Assembly (NCBI GenBank): GCA_938038035.1 | Contig: CALHQV010000039.1 | Span: forward strand, 1-5,993 | From: an uncultured Gemella sp. | GTDB lineage: Bacteria > Bacillota > Bacilli > Staphylococcales > Gemellaceae | Length of the DNA stretch: 5,993 bases | Direction: 5' to 3' | Shown here: positions 5,559 to 5,993 of the stretch, piece after piece | How the letters are laid out: each line of letters opens with the position of its first letter | Position numbering within the stretch: the stretch's first letter is position 1 | Translations under genes and position numbers: made by a program | Notes under the pieces: model-generated | The model's database searches: none | What the model was told of the DNA's origin: nothing | What the model saw: only the letters and a program-made list of their open reading frames with translations

Positions 5559-5993
5559 TTGATGATGGAATTAGAAAAAAAACCGATATTAACTTCAGCA
5601 AAATTAGTGGAATCGTTAGAAAATAGGGGAGTAACTTTCGATAAAGTATCTAAAGAGGAGGCAGAAAAATATTTTTTAGTAAAAAATAATTATTTTAGAA
5701 CAGCATGTTATAGAAAAAATTTTGAGAAGAATAAAATGGGTGAAAATAAGGGGAAATACATTGATTTAGATTTCTCTCAATTGGTAGAAATATCCGTTCT
5801 AGACATGAGATATAGGTATCTGATAGTACATATGTGTCTGGATATTGAACATGCCCTAAGGTATCATTAGTAAGTTATTTTGAAGAAAATAATGTAAATA
5901 CATATACTTATGTATCTCGTTTTTTAGAAGAATATGAATACATAAAAGCTAATATAGTTCGCATGAGAAATAAATCTTATTGTAATAATATAA
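5559..5993 (+). pseudogene. Abi_2 (AbiD/AbiF-type) abortive-infection gene, frameshifted, 3' end outside window
   Basis: The first frame gives 103 residues and ends at TAG 5868-5870. Typical Abi_2 features are the KPILT start, the V-K-N-N-Y-F segment, YIDLDFSQL, and DMRYRYLIVHMCLDIEHAL at ~82-100. R86-x4-H91 within it fits the catalytic R-x4-6-H signature of HEPN ribonucleases, a superfamily to which AbiD/AbiF have been assigned. Coding does not stop at 5870: from 5861 another frame reads VSLVSYFEENNVNTY..., continues with SRFLEEYEYIKANIVRMRNKSYC and stays open to the window end. This matches the expected continuation after LDIEHAL. Inserting one A in CTAAGG (5856-5861) would restore a single frame, so a one-base deletion is likely, either a real mutation or an error. 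Intact relatives are about 250-320 residues. The gene follows tarJ by 17 bases and would be cotranscribed. In phage defence such proteins are thought to arrest infected cells; the shortened product would probably be inactive. Confidence 0.82.

Noticed and set aside
5850..5870. Programmed ribosomal frameshift in the Abi gene
   Set aside because: There is no canonical X-XXY-YYZ slippery heptamer and no obvious downstream stem or pseudoknot; a simple deletion explains it better.
1..5993. CRISPR array, tRNA, rRNA or insertion sequence
   Set aside because: No regularly spaced repeats, cloverleaf, rRNA sequence, transposase or terminal inverted repeats were seen; the only mobile DNA is the human Alu contaminant.

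Overview
The window is AT-rich Gram-positive (Firmicute) DNA. It carries part of a gene set for phosphocholine-decorated teichoic acid of the kind known from Streptococcus pneumoniae. The very low GC and the human contamination at the left edge suggest an oral or respiratory commensal, for example Gemella. The genus is an inference; the pathway assignment is much firmer.

Left edge: bases 1-9 match the 3' end of an Illumina adapter, and bases ~10-99 are a human Alu fragment in antisense. Bacterial sequence starts near base 100, inside the 3' half of a membrane acyltransferase (acyltransferase-3) gene. That gene is cut by a chimeric junction, not by biology. It converges on the next gene, and both end inside one bidirectional terminator hairpin (658-694).

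Middle: a two-gene minus-strand operon encodes a TacF-like teichoic-acid flippase and, 13 bp downstream, a Pce/CbpE-like phosphorylcholine esterase. The esterase has a signal peptide, a zinc metallo-beta-lactamase-fold domain, degenerate choline-binding-type repeats and an unusual C-terminal membrane anchor. The 165-bp region at 3645-3809 holds two divergent extended -10 promoters that form a perfect 12-bp inverted repeat.

Right: tarI and tarJ (CDP-ribitol synthesis) are transcribed rightwards and are almost contiguous. Seventeen bases after tarJ, where pneumococcus has licA-licB-licC, lies an Abi_2 (AbiD/AbiF, HEPN-type) defence gene. It is broken by an apparent one-base deletion and runs off the window.

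Together, TarI and TarJ make the ribitol donor, TacF exports the repeat unit, and the Pce-like enzyme trims phosphocholine from the finished polymer. The layout resembles the pneumococcal divergent lic2/lic1 locus with two differences: a choline remover (pce) stands where licD1/licD2 (choline adders) would be, and an abortive-infection gene interrupts lic1 after tarJ.
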